A stretch of 64,000 nt of DNA, taken from contig OY755242.1 in NCBI GenBank assembly GCA_963576725.1, positions 3,939,093 to 4,003,092 on the forward strand. The letters run 5' to 3'. Numbering within the stretch: position 1 is the first letter of the stretch; every line of letters begins with the position of its first letter. The notes below the pieces were generated by a model. The model had not been told where the DNA came from. It searched no databases and saw only the letters and a program-made list of their open reading frames with translations. The stretch comes from Azorinus chamasolen. Lineage: Eukaryota > Mollusca > Bivalvia > Cardiida > Solecurtidae. Below are positions 33,230 to 45,607 of the stretch, piece by piece. The position numbers and the translations under genes were made by a program.

Positions 33230-34095
33230 ACCCTTTCATGAGGTTTTTGTCAAATCCAAAGTTCTAAAGCTAGGTACCTTTTCAGAAAAAAACATTAAGT
33301 TCAAGGACCATAACTCTGACAAAAATTATTCAACCAGACCGATATTTGAACTTAAGCTGTACCTCATCTAGATTTATTTTTATGTAAAATATGAAGTTAA
33401 TGTCTGCAACCACTTCCAAAGAAAGACCGGAAAACTGAAAACTTGACAAAAAAAAGTTCAAGGGCCATAACTCTGGTAAAAATTATTCAACCAAACTGAG
33501 ATTGGGAATAAGCTGTAAATCATCTAGAGTTAGCTTTATGCCAAATGTAAAGTTAATATCTGCAACCATTTCCAAAACAAGTCTGGAAAATCCCAAATTT
33601 GAAGAAAAAAGATAAAATTCAAGGGCAATAACTCTGGAAATAATTATTCAACCGGACTGAGATTGTAACAAAAGCTGTAACTTCAATTACTGCTCATGAA
33701 CAGACTCAATAAAAACCGAGTCTGCAATTTTCTCTTTTTGTGTTGCAATTTTTGCTTTCGGGGGATCACCACCCTTCAGAAATTATACAGATTTAGCTTT
33801 GTGCTAAATATATAGCTGATATCTCGAGTCATTTCCAGAAAAAGTCCAGAAAACCGGAAAACATTGGTAGGGGACTAAAAAGGGGAGATAACTCATGAAG
33901 TAGTGGTCCGATCATAACGGAAATATGCGGTGCACAGGTTTATATGGTCATATGGATATATATGAACTTTCAACAAAATTGAAGCAAAACTGTAGAAAAA
34001 TTGTGTCCACGGACGGACAGACGGACGGACGAACAGACGGACAACCTGATTCCAGTATACCCCTAAAACTTCGTTGTGGGGGGTGTAATAACTTT
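33230..34095. repeat. Diverged tandem repeat array ending in GACGGACGGACG
   Basis: Three to four units of about 165 bp share CATAACTCTGRNAAAAATTATTCAACC, AAGCTGTA and GAAAAC blocks. A minus-strand CTGAA-family MITE is nested at 33,680-33,780. The array ends in a GACGGACAGACGGACGGACG run (34,012-34,045). Non-coding bivalve-type repeat. Confidence 0.6.
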
Positions 34096-34366
34096 GCATG
34101 AGATACATTTATAAAGGGTATTTTTCAGTAGAATCTTTTTATGTTAATCACACATTGACTAAACGTGTATCGGTTAGAGCAGATGGCTGCTTAATATAGA
34201 ACGAAATGTAGTAATGCAGAAAACTTAATTTTACTTTCTGTAATAAGCTTCCAGCTATTCTAATACCCAGAACTAAACCTCTTTTCTATAGTTTTTGTAG
34301 ATTGGATTGACTGTGTATGAAATATTACTTACAAGCATTAACCAATAACGTAGTTTCCATTTTCAG

Positions 34367-34890
34367 AGCTAGAGAGGCGGACTGCTTTCCGTGCCATGAA
34401 TATTGTTCCTGATGTTCGTGCCGGCTACACCGTCAAATTCAGAAACATCGTGATGAATGTTGGCGGACGGTATAACTCCACCACGGGGCTGTTCACTGCT
34501 GCTATCAATGGAACCTATCTCTTTTCTGTCACTATATGCGTTATTGGTACAAGGTGGTTCAAAGTACACATCGAAGCGGACGATATGATCATCGCTACAT
34601 TACCCGCAATCTACCAACATGCAACTTGTCATTCAACGACCGGCCTTGTTGGCATGGCTGTTGGACAGATCGCCAAAGTGAAATGCAATTACTACACCGC
34701 GGGTGCCTTATACCAGGACAAAACTAGAATACCAAGCTTCTCGGGGGTGCTCTTATACCCAGACCAGGAAACATATCTGAATTACACCCTACCCACCTCT
34801 GTGGGACACGTTGACAAGTACCATCCTCTATTGCTTACTGCACTACTGTGTGCTTATACCTTGCTTGTAATAAATAAAAACATCCCATAA
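34367..34890 (+). CDS. C1q-domain protein 1, exon 3 (C1q head and hydrophobic tail)
   Basis: After the acceptor TTTTCAG the frame (phase 1) reads ELERRTAFRAMNIVPDVRAG, YTVKFRNIVMNVGGRYNSTT, GLFTAAINGTYLFSVTI. This is the canonical C1q opening: AF, the N-VGG-Y block, G-FTA, then G-Y-FS. It ends SFSGVLLYPDQ. The domain covers about residues 58-187 of the 228-residue protein. Conserved Cys are at about 112, 142 and 161; sequons are NST, NGT and NYT. C1q heads trimerise and bind ligands in innate defence in bivalves; the ligand here is unknown. Unlike most C1q proteins, about 40 residues follow the head, ending PLLLTALLCAYTLLVI and a short polar tail: a possible tail anchor or GPI signal. ATTAAA at 34,957-34,962 is the likely poly(A) signal. 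Confidence 0.88.
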
Positions 34891-35244
34891 AGGGAATTTG
34901 ATAATGTATGCACATATTTAACTCTGCCTCCAATGTTCCGGCTCCATTTTGTCTGTATTAAAGAATTAAACGAACAAGAAATTTACGTATTCAAAGTAAC
35001 AGTAAGAGCTAAATATTCATTGCTTTCAATCGTTACCAAGAGATTGATGTTTTATATCTACTACTCAGGGAGCCAGTAGTGCCTACCGTGCACCCCCCCC
35101 CCCCCTAGACTTTTTTTTCATGGGCACCAAAATGTTCAGAAAAGTGTCCTGAATCAGAATCGCGAATGTACTCAAACTTAAATTATTTTAGGCTATGTGT
35201 ATTTTAACCGTTTCCATGGCAACCCCCAGTTTTCGTAATGATGA

Positions 35245-38200
35245 CCCATACCTACAAATTCGCCCATATCACAGCCAGTTTTTGTCCTAATACCATAAAA
35301 CTGGTACCAAATGGAAGATAAGACATTGTGCTATTATTTCTAACTGTGTTTTTAAATTACCTTATTTGCATACTCATGAATATTAATGTGAACATTAAAA
35401 ATAGTAAAAAAAAGTATAGAAATAATGTAAACCTTTCATTTTTTTATCCTACAAATATCAGAAAATAGCTTCAAATGCAGTTTAACATGATGACGAAACC
35501 CCCGGGAAAGAAAATATCCAATTTGAGGGCCATAGCATTAATTTTAAGCACCATTTTCACCGTCTCCATGGCAACACCCTAGTTTTCGTAATGATGGTAC
35601 ATACCTGCAACATACAAAGATATTGCGGCCTATTTTGGCGATAATTATAAATGATATAAACATATACCCTGTAGGTGATGTATGAATCTTCATGTTTGGT
35701 TCACTTTATGGAAATCACCTTATTTGCATCCTCATGGATATCATTTAGTGATAAGAAAACAAAGAGAAACAATATTGAAAATAACATGTTTCGCAGTATG
35801 CCGAGCACAACATTACACCATGCTCCAAGTATAGCTTGCAATAATAAATGTACCTTTTGATGATGAATAAATCATTTTTATGTCTAAAACTGATACCAAA
35901 ATGACCATGCACTGCTTCCATGGTAACTGTTGTAAGCCAAGTACTTATGATACCCCAACCAATCTTCTGTTATTGTTTTTAAAGAGTCAGTGATTTTAAA
36001 GCCAATAAAGCCTGTGTTGAATTCAGGGTTTCAAGACTGTTTCGACTTTTGATATACCATCATCTGTCGAGAACTGGTAATCCTGTGATGTGTTTTAAGA
36101 ACCTTTGATTTGTCTGTCTTGCTAAGCCATCATCAGCCGTACCAATACCGAAGGGAACTGGTATCAGCAGATTCTGCATCAGCTCACCTATATCAACCTG
36201 CATATTGGGTCTTTGTGAACCACTAATAATTGTTACAATTCCTTGATTCCTTACGATTAGAAGCTGCAAGGCAGAAATGTTTTTTCACATCTATGACGGT
36301 GAGCCTAACCAGTTCTCGCCAGATTATGGTATATCAACAGTGAGAAACAGTCTTGATGCCCTGAATTCAACACAGGAAGATCGTTATTTACACCAAGCAT
36401 GCAAAAGAACAAGGCTACAAAACTGTTCATCTTCGAACTCCAGACAGTGATATATTCTTCATTCTTCTGTATTACCTTAACTGGTTTGAAGGTGTTACTG
36501 TCTTGTTTGATACTGGCTCAGACAATCATCAAAAAATAAATAATAAACATGTCAGAAGTTGCCCAAGCATACACAGAAGATTACCGATCAGCACTTCTGG
36601 CTCTCCATTTGTATTGTGGCTGTGATTCTACAAGTGCATTCAATGGATGAGAACACTTGACACCCACTAAGACCATTGAAAAGAAGCCACTGTTTATAAA
36701 ATCATTAGCAGGTTTGGGCAACTCTTGGGATGTGTCTGGAGGTCTTGTGCAAGACTTGGATGAATTTACGTGTGCAATGTATGGCAACCTAAGATTTCAC
36801 ACTGTGAATGAATTGATATTGTTTAAGATTAAAGAGAAGTGTGAAGATAAGCTAACAGATGCACTTCACAATGCTGATATGGGAACATTACCCCCTCGTA
36901 GGGCCTGCTTAATACAGCACATCTGAAGAGTTATTTACCAGTTGATACTTTGGAAAAGATCTCTTTCCCGACTCAGACATTCCCCTTGTTTTAGAGAAGA
37001 ATGGTTGTCAACATGTAACTCTGACAGTCAATCAACAGATATGATTACATTATGGCCTATAATAAGGGTATGCTCCACAGACATTCAACAGCAACATTAT
37101 CATCTTGACCTAGCTCTTATCAGAGCATTACCTGAGAAGATCCAATATAAACTGTTCCATTTTAGCCTCTAATTAAGGTACGCTCTGAGAGTCAGACCTT
37201 CAATGTATAAATTAGCTGATAAATACCCATGATGTCATTATTTCTAACATGAATATTCAGCTGGTAAAGGGTTAAGTGAGATATCATTCATCTATTTTTG
37301 TTGAGTCGGCATACTCAAAGAAGCTTTCTGTAAAGGTGTTTTAAAGCAGAGAGTGGGATAAACCCTTTACTAGATGTACATCTTTTAAGGTACATTTATT
37401 ATTGCAAGCTATATTTGGAGAATGGTGTAATGTTGTTCTCGGCATACTGCGAAACATGTTATTTTCAATATTGTTTCTCTTTGTTTTCTTATCACTAAAT
37501 GATATTCATGAGGATGCAAATAAGGTAATTTGCATAAAGTGTGGGGTGTGTTTGTGCATTTATAATTATCGCCCAAGAAGACAGCAATATCTTTGTATGT
37601 TGCAGGTATGTAAACACTCTGTAATATGAACAATGAGATTAGAATGGTTGCCTAGGAAAGCAGTGCTATATAATGTGTCCCAAATTTATTTATCTAATAA
37701 TCTTGGTGATATTCAGTGATCATAGTAAACTTTAGCTAACCATTTTCCATATGTGTTTGCTTTATAAGAGAAAGACTGGTGTCTGTCAAAAATTTCAACA
37801 TCTATTACTGTTCTCATAAATATTCATACATATGCAAATTAGTTTATATCAGAAAAGTAATATTTACTATTAAAGCAAGGCCTCATATCTATGTTTGTAA
37901 CAAATGATTTCACGATTCATCAAAAATAACCGAGATCTAGCGGAGTATTACAGTTGGATGTCAAATTTCCAAAATTTGTGAAAGGATCGGTTACCATGGA
38001 AACCGTTACAATCTTGCTTACAGTTCATTGTTTGGGTATCAATTAGGATGATTCGCTTTCTAAGTATTTTGTCATCATTTTAAACTACATATGAAGTTGT
38101 TTTCTGATATTGGTAGGATAAAAATTGAGACGTTTACATTATTTCTGTATGTTTGCTATTTTTTTAATTATTCTCATTAATATTCATGTGTATGCAAATA

Positions 38201-39050
38201 CGGTAATTCCTTATTATAGCTTTTAAACTAAAGCACACTGTCTTAGCTTTAATTCGGTACCAGTTTTATACAGTTAGCACAAATACTTCCTGTGATATGG
38301 AAGATTTTTGCAGGTAGGTGTCGACAACCAACAAAACTGTGTGAACAGAGTGAAATGAATGGTTACTATGGAAACAGTTAAAAAGTTACTTAGAGTTAAA
38401 TTTTTGGTCCTCAAATTTGATATTTTGTTTTCTGAGGATTTTATCATCAGGTTAAACTGCATTTGAAATTGTTTTCTGATATTTGTAGGATAAAAAATGA
38501 ATAGTTTACATTATTTACGTTATTTCTATATTGTTTTTACTATTTTTAATGTTCTCATTAATATTCATGAGTATGCAAATAAGGTAATTTAAAAAAAAAA
38601 AACTGGAAATAAAAGCACAATGTCCTATGTCCAATTTGGTACCAGTTTTATAGGTTTTGGACAATAACTGGCTGTGATATGGACGATTTTGCAGGTACGG
38701 ACAATCATTACGAAAACTAGGGTGTTGCCATGGAAACGGTAAAAATGGGGCTTAAAATTAATGCTATGGTCCTCAAATTGGATATATTGTTTCCTGGGGG
38801 ATTCGTCATCATGTTAAACTGCATTTAAAGTTATTTTCTGATATTTGTAGGATAAAAAGTGAAAGGTTTACGTTATTTCTATACTTTTTTACTATTTTTA
38901 ATGTTCTCATTAATATTCATAAGTATGCAAATAAGGTAATTAAACAAACAAGTTAGAAATAAACGCACAATGTCTTATCTTCCATTTGGTACCAGTTTTA
39001 TAGTTTTAGAACAAAAACTGACTGTGATATGGGCGAATTTGTAGGTATGA
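35245..39050. mobile_element. 3.8-kb element with long inverted arms built of about 360-bp tandem units
   Basis: CATACCTACAAATTCGCCCA at 35,250 reappears inverted at 39,029-39,048. Inward, each arm is a head-to-tail array of a unit containing TTTGCATACTCATGAATATT, TCCTACAAATATCAGAAAA, AAACTGCATTTRAA and CCATGGCAACACCCTAG. The left arm has about two units and the right arm four or five. The centre (36,000-37,200) has remnants of a TE-type protein. The element is absent at the equivalent place in unit B (after 62,530), so it inserted after duplication. Confidence 0.65.
36020..37170. pseudogene. Broken TE-associated protein of unknown class inside the inverted-arm element
   Basis: Plus-strand pieces read HLRTPDSDIFFILLYYLNWF (about 36,420), SALLALHLYCGCDSTSAF (about 36,592-36,645), KKPLFIKSLAGLGNSWDV and LDEFTCAMYGN (36,680-36,785), LPPRRACLIQHI (36,890-36,925). 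A minus-strand piece (36,269-36,060) reads VDIGELMQNLLIPVPFGIGTADDG. The [DT]D-F-LL and G-CDSTSAF patterns recall a large family of invertebrate TE-linked proteins. I cannot name its function. Opposite orientations and stops show internal inversion and decay. Confidence 0.45.
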
Positions 39051-39054
39051 GTAT

Positions 39055-41560
39055 ACGCTGTACGTTCATATCTGTTGCAATGCATGCACGTTTCTGAGCA
39101 GTGGTTATGTTTTAAACAATTGTAATATGATGTCAGATTAATGTTTAGAGTTGTTCAAATTTATATCATCAGTTATATTTATATACATGTAATTACATTT
39201 CAACCAAAGGTGTAGCAAGATTTTATGCCTAAGTGTCAATACGAAAATCGGCAATTACGAGCAATACATCTTCAATATAGCGACCACTGTATGTAAATAT
39301 CGATGTCTTTTACAGCAGGTGGTTGCTTCATACCGGATAAAAGTAATGCAGAACGTTCCTGTAATTGACCAGAATCGTCATTGTTAAGCATTTAATTTCA
39401 AAATAAATATGTGTGAGAGCCTTACCCTGGTATGAAACATTAGTCTGACATGAACGTGAACGTTCTGAAATACACATATTGTCTCCTTATTTTCGGGCAT
39501 GGTTTGGATCAAAACCGTACGTAGATGTGCAGTGCACTGTTGCTAGTGAACAGGTTGGGTAGTTACATAAAGAAGAGTCGCAGAACATTGCTTTTTAATT
39601 CTAAATTCACAGGTATCGGAATTAAAGTTATTCTGAAATAGGTAGATAAGTGTTTGTTTATTTGTTTGTGAGTGTTGGGATTTAATGTCACGTAGATAGT
39701 ATTTCAGTACTACCGCGACGTGCAGCTAATACCTCCAGGGGTGTGTCCGTGTATGGAATAAATAACATTGTATGGTACACAGACAAAAGGCAAGAATTAC
39801 AGATCTACACATACATATAATGTCATATTGGACCCCCCCCCTCTCCAAGTCCGTTTACAGCAGTTTCCAGCAGCAAAACCCTCTAAAGTCTTTTTAGCCA
39901 TGTGGTTGCTAAATGCAGGGTGAGAGAAAGAAAGTGACGCATGTCTTTAATATCAATATTGATTCTAATGTGTTCATCCGGCTTAGAGAGGTTTTATTGT
40001 ATGCATCATGCACGTTACAAAATCAGTATACGAAAGTCCAACATTGAGGCGGCTGGGATCAAATACTCGTGGCCTTTTTATCGCAGACTTGACATGAAAT
40101 TGCTGCACACAGTTTAACACTTTACTTAAAAAATGTAGCTTGTCAATAGTTCCTTTACATCTCGTCAACATCACGACCAGAGTGACAACAAGTTTCATCC
40201 TGTTGAGAGTCCTACCTTTTTCTCGTCTGGATCCTAATTGTTTACATAGGTAATGCCAACTTTAATAATTATATTGTTAGAAACATTCGGTGCTATTTAG
40301 ATTTAATTCAAAAATCTGACGAACAGTGTTATTAGTTTTGAAAATTGATTACTGCTCAAGCCGGTGCTATAGGGGGCGTTTCTACTTTTGCTTTCGAAGG
40401 ATCACCAAGTTTCAGAATATTTCTATTTTAATGTCATCTGTAAAACGTTATTACGTTAACCAATTCCTATGAATAAATCTACGAGAAAAGGGGAATTAAC
40501 TATAGAAAAGGAAACTATAACTGTGTAGTTCTGAAACTATTGTGACATATAGAGCATTAGCCCCAACGGACCAAACAATGACTTTTTCAGAGGCATCAAA
40601 AAGCGTCAGCAGGAGGAAATGAGTTTGTCTTGTGTTTCTTTCCACAAAGAGTAAATTCATCAACAAATATATGCTTTTTATCCACTGCCAAAGGCAGACG
40701 GATATTGTTTTGGGTTTGTCCGTCCGACGCCATATCTCTGTAACGGCTTTACAGAATTCAATGTAACTCGACATCAATATATTTTATCGCTGGAGCACCG
40801 TTCCCATGTATTACTTTTCCAGGTCACTTGTAACATTTAGAAGTTATTGCCCTTTGATTCTCAAAAAACATTTATTTGTTTCTGTCCAATGCTATATCTC
40901 TGTGACGGATTGACAGAATTCAATGAAACTCAACAAGAATGTTTGTTATTGTCATGGCATCATTCCCACATAATACACATAAATCATATATTTATTCCCC
41001 TTATCCCCTGCTGAAAACAGACAGATACTGTTCAATACTGTTTTGCCATAAGTACTTGAATATGCTTTATACAGCTTTCATATTCAAGCAGTGTCAAGAT
41101 AAAACAGGCCTTTTGATTCAAACAGTTCAGAAACAGATCAGCAACCACATCACCAATGCAACACCCAATTGGATATGTATTGATTCACTTTATCAGAATA
41201 AACTGTATACAGTATTATATACGAACAACAACTAATACAAAAAGTAGTAGACTGGATGAAATGCCATAGCGGAGATGCAGCGCCCAGTATAGGTCTATAT
41301 TTGTTGTTACACAATAAGGCACATTTCCCCTTGCTGTGGCTTATTCAGTATCAAAACATGTACACAATTATTAAAGATTGCCATAGAAAGCAGTAATTTG
41401 GCCCTATATTTATAAAGTTGGCCAAAATACCTATTTAAGGATCACCTCCCTTTAGACTGTATCACAGGCAAGTAAAGAACCCTGATCGAAACTCCTCTAA
41501 ACAATATTGCGACATCAACCTTGCTAATCCTATTAAGGGTTGTCGACTTAACCAGGTATC
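39055..41560. other. No gene recognised; part shared with unit B
   Basis: 40,440-40,700 matches 62,610-62,800 (GAACTGTGTAGTTCTRAAAC). A CTGAA-family MITE remnant lies at 40,335-40,416 (minus). A weak tandem pair (CTCTGTRACGGMTTKACAGAATTCAATG) lies at 40,733-40,930. No supported coding sequence. Confidence 0.5.
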
Positions 41561-41621
41561 GTTTACAAAAAGCAGATTTCGCTGTCAGAGTACATGTATA
41601 GGTAAAATTGCAGTGCGTACG

Positions 41622-41736
41622 CATACGTGTCCTATGAAAATAATTATGTTTAGAAAGGGATTTCAGATTATAATTATTTTCATAGGACACGTATGAGTAA
41701 ATAAAAATAATTATAATCTGAAATCCCTTTCTAAAC
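41622..41736. repeat. Interlocked inverted repeats (template-switch signature)
   Basis: Segment 41,622-41,647 (26 nt) is followed by a 48-nt reverse complement (41,648-41,695) that covers it and the next 22 nt, then after 8 nt a forward copy of the last 33 nt (41,704-41,736). Unit B (63,270-63,326) has the simple single-copy order. Confidence 0.8.
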
Positions 41737-42012
41737 ATTTGCATTATCTCAAATCGAATATTTCTGTCAAATTGTACACTTTGCATTACTCTAGCTAATT
41801 CCTTTTTTGCTATATAAAGGTTTGACAGACACTTGCCAAACGGTCTTGCTCTCGATTCCAGTGACACCCATTTTCTCATCTGGTTATCTGTACATGTATA
41901 TATTTATATTTCGATCTGCAGCAATTTTGACAAATTTCGATTCGAGTAAACGTTTGAGAAACCATTGTTCGAGTGTCAAACAACTTGAGGTCAAAGCTGT
42001 TTTGCTGTTCAA

Positions 42013-42242
42013 CCCTTCGCTTGCTGAATTTTAAAATACATTTCTCCTTCTTTACTCATGCCCTGTTATATCTTCACTGTGTACAAGTATTGCGCTTTGA
42101 AATTACTGCTGTGGAGTGCACTGGTTGCACAATCAATTTGTAAATAGTGCAGACCCTGATGAGACAGCTTCTACAGGAGCTGTCTCATCTGGGTCTTCAC
42201 TATTTACAGGTAGGTATATTGACGTGAATAGCAAGCGAAGGG
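42013..42242. mobile_element. piggyBac-type MITE, second copy
   Basis: Same ends as 39-278. The right flank is TTAA (42,243-42,246) and the left is TCAA (one change). Internal hairpin AGACCCTGATGAGACAGC / GCTGTCTCATCTGGGTCT. Confidence 0.75.
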
Positions 42243-42654
42243 TTAAGCTTTTCATAATGAATGGCGCATTAGAACCCTGGTTTTGTAAACAAATCCCATA
42301 ATGCATTTAGAAACGCCTTTTATAATGAATGGCATTACATTGTAAAGTATAGGGAAAACGCTTTTGCAACAAATGGCATTACATATTTAGAAAGACTTAT
42401 TTTTGAAAACCTGATGAGCATGTACATCATGCCTTTTGAAAGTAGTGTAAACAAAGCTGGGAGAATTGCAATAATGTGTAAATCCAATCTGCGTCTATAT
42501 CCAACACGGGAGTTGTTGTAATCCAACACAATAGTTCCAGTGAATGCTATGATATTGTTATTTACCATTTGTCAGCTACGCACTACTGGGCTGGCATTTG
42601 TGAAAAGTTTGCATCCAGATGAATTACTGAGTAATCATATCTGTTTGGGTGATT

Positions 42655-43062
42655 TAAATTAGATAACCCTTTCCTTGATTGTTTGTTTCCTACCATTTAC
42701 CTGAAAGAACTCAAATTGAATAAAGCTTACCCTACCGACACTGATGCAGCTTTTGATTTTAATTTTGTAATTGTCTTTCATTTTGACGGAGGTGTTCCTC
42801 GTGCCCCATCTTACGCGGTTTATATATCTCAACTTATTCATTTCGCTAGGGTTTGTTCTATGGTTAACGATTTTAACAGTCGAAATCTCATTTAAACTGA
42901 AAAGCTGTTTTAAATGCAAGGATATTGATTTCATAAACTAAGAAAAACATTCTCCAAATTTTATTATCGAAATCTCCTACTTTTGGCAAGTAAAAATATA
43001 TCTTAAGGCGCTCCTGCGACACGGTATTTCACATCCTGAATTTTGTGGTGATGTGATTTAAA
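42655..43062 (+). pseudogene. Naiad fragment H: RT C-terminal region
   Basis: Reads LDNPFLDCLFPTIYLKELKLNKAYPTDTDAAFDF, then GGVPRAPSYAVYISQLIHFARVCSMVNDFNSRN, HKLRKTFSKFYYRN and HGISHPEFCGDVI with stops and frame changes. Closest in look to copy D. It is truncated at both ends: the YLDD box and the SECIS region are missing. Confidence 0.7.
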
Positions 43063-43074
43063 CATTTTCTCACT

Positions 43075-43920
43075 TTATTATATCCCCCTTTTGAACAAAT
43101 GGGGGTTTATTGCTTTGCAAATATCAGTCTGTCTGTCGGTCTGTCGGTCAGTAGGTCGGTCGGTCGCTTGGTCGCTGGTAGATCGAAATGTTTCCGACCA
43201 ATAACTAATAAACGGTTTGGCGTAAAATCCTCATACTTGCTGTGGTGATTGGTCATGACCACTATATGCCCCCTATTGCTTTTAGGTCACTAGGTTAAAG
43301 GCCAAGGTCACCATGGTAGAATGATTTCCGATCAATAACTGCTAAAAGATTTGGCTTAGGATCTTCAAATGTGCTGTGATGATTGGTCATGGCCGTTAGA
43401 TGACCGGTATTGATTTTAGGTCACTAGGTCAATTGTCAAGGTCACCATAACCTAACCTCATGAAATGGTTTCCAATTAAAAACTGCTCAATGGTTTGGCT
43501 TAGGATCTTCAAATTTGCTGTGGTGATTTGTCATGACCACAAGATGACCTCTATATTTTTTAAAAGCACTCGGCCAAATTTTAAAGGTCACCATGACCTT
43601 AACTGGTGATATGATTTCCGATCAATAACTGCTCAAGGGTTTGGCTTGTATCTTCATACTTGTTGTAGTGGTTGGTCATGATCACTGCATGGCCATTAGT
43701 GGTTTTGAGGTCACTATGTCAGTTTTCAAGGACACCATGACCGTGACTGGTGAACTATTTTCTGATCAATAACTGTTCAATGGTTTGGCTTAGGAACTTA
43801 AAACTTGCTGTGGTGATTTGTCATGACCACTAGATGACCGCTATAGTTTTAGAGGTCACTAGGTCAAAGGTCGGGGGTCTGAGGGTATGCATGTTTTACA
43901 AACATCTCTTGTTCATTATA
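43075..43920. repeat. Tandem array, five units of about 140 bp
   Basis: Units begin near 43,183, 43,316, 43,460, 43,607 and 43,751 with TTTCCGATCAATAACTGCTCAA and include GTGGTGATTGGTCATGACCAC and GGTCACTAGGTCA-AAGGTCA blocks. It starts with a GTCTGTCGGTCGGTCGG run. Non-coding; AGGTCA half-sites recur in each unit. Confidence 0.7.
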
Positions 43921-43924
43921 TATG

Positions 43925-45320
43925 TTATAAAAATCATTAACAAGCAACAAATGCGGAAACCGCATTAAGGCCGGATTTTTCGTGTTAATTTACCCAATGA
44001 TTCGTTATTGATATAGGTTTTCGGTATTTTCGCGCCAAAGTGTTAAGTTGATGACGTTGATTGTTTACATTGGAACTTATTTTGTTCCGTTCGAATAGTA
44101 AACCGCTTCAGTTATGCGGTTATGACGGTTATTCCTGTAAGCACATGTACTATTCGTGCTAACAACATCAAGTAAGGATTAAACACATTTGCATACCAAT
44201 AAACTACTTATCCATGCTAAAAATTACAGGAAATATAATGCAAATATTAGAAAGCGCGATTCATGTAATTTGTCGATCATTTTCTGTCGTTTATTTCGCT
44301 TAATTGTCCAAAAAGTTCTTAAGTACATTTACTGTTTTGTATGTGATGTTTCATGCTTGACTCATATTTGTACTTTCGATAAAATCGCAAGCAAATGACA
44401 ATATTTCCTGTAATTTGGATCTGCTTAATTTGGATTACATCAGATTCGATCAGACGTTTGAGACAATATTGACCAAGTGACATGATACAAACTTTTGAGA
44501 AACTACTGACTAATAGTGTCAAACTGCTTTTCTCATGATAAAACGCCGAGTCACTAAGTGTCTCATCTGAATCTAATATTTTTATAAATACAAATGTACT
44601 ACCAAAGTCGCAGTTAACCAGTTTGAGAATTCGCAGACAACATTATACAGAGACTTAACCGTTGTATTGTTTTATTCTTGAAATATATAAAAATTACTAT
44701 GCTAGTAGTTTTGAAGTTAAGCTGTATTTTTGCTCGTCAGAAAATTAGTTAAATGCCCGCCAAGGCACGCATTTTACAACTTTTCTAACTTTCTAACTAA
44801 ATTCTTTTATCACGCAACATCAAGTAAAATAGAGAAAATGAAGAAAAGGGAAAGATTGATTCAGCGGTTTGGTCTTCTGAATGAAAATACATGCAAGTGC
44901 GATATACATGACGTCATAATGACTTGCAGTGACGTCATCGACTTTTTCAACATAAACAAACTTGATTACTTGATTTAATCCTTTAATATGGACAGATAGT
45001 TTAGACAAAGGTGAGCAAGTTTGTTAAATTTGATATTTATGTTTAATTATGCCATTTTCGTCCTTCTGTTTTCCTCCTATTGGCTGAACCAAACTTGCAT
45101 CCCGGTGGGGTCAGTACAAAATACCTCACAAAATACAGCGTCGACGTGGAAAATATTATGATAGTAGGAGAGTAACTGTATTTGGTGACCTTGCATGATA
45201 AACATTTATACATGTCAAACAGTTTGGATTCTGATAAGAGAGAAATGACCTTTGTTTGCAGTGTAATTTGATTAGCCTGCAACATGTTAACCCTTTCCTA
45301 CATAAATATTTACAGTCAAA
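43925..45320. other. No gene recognised
   Basis: Includes a subfamily-2 Naiad terminal scrap at 44,330-44,385 (GTGATGTTTCATGCTTGACTC) and a degraded repeat near 44,470-44,580 similar to the end of the duplicated units. An 82-residue ORF (44,730-44,978) has no recognisable motif. Confidence 0.4.
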
Positions 45321-45329
45321 CCGTGATAG

Positions 45330-45535
45330 TTCGAACACTAAAAATGGAAAACAAACATCAAACAGGGAGAGTCGCACACGAACGGATACTGCAACAAAAA
45401 CAATCAAACAAAAAACGGCACAGCCATAAGACAATACCTGACACATATCAAGACCCAAAACGTTAACACTAAGCAATAAAATAAGAAAGTACAAATATAT
45501 GCCACGCAGCAAACACCACATATAGAAAAAATGGC
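45330..45535 (-). mobile_element. Naiad subfamily-3 3' end fragment
   Basis: Minus strand, from GTTTGATTGTTTTTG to the terminal CCTGTTTGATGTTTGTTTTCC, related to 26,402-26,590. Short ORFs on both strands are shadows. Confidence 0.5.
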
Positions 45536-45607
45536 ATCAAAACATCATCAAACATGAAATGGCACAATTACAAGACAAAACGCGACGAAACACATAAAAA
45601 GTCATAC

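Larger units (their letters stand above)
19316..34366 (+). other. Intron 2 of C1q gene 1 (15 kb), packed with mobile elements
   Basis: Runs from the mini-exon donor to the TTTTCAG acceptor at 34,366. Colinear blocks shared with the gene 2 intron (near 20.6-21.2, 24.6-25.1, 27.6-29.1, 32.3-33.2 and 34.1-34.4 kb) are separated by insertions not seen in gene 2: Naiad fragments at 19.8-20.3, 21.3-24.5, 26.4-26.7, 29.1-29.4, 31.0-31.3 and 31.6-32.0 kb, plus MITEs. Confidence 0.7.
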
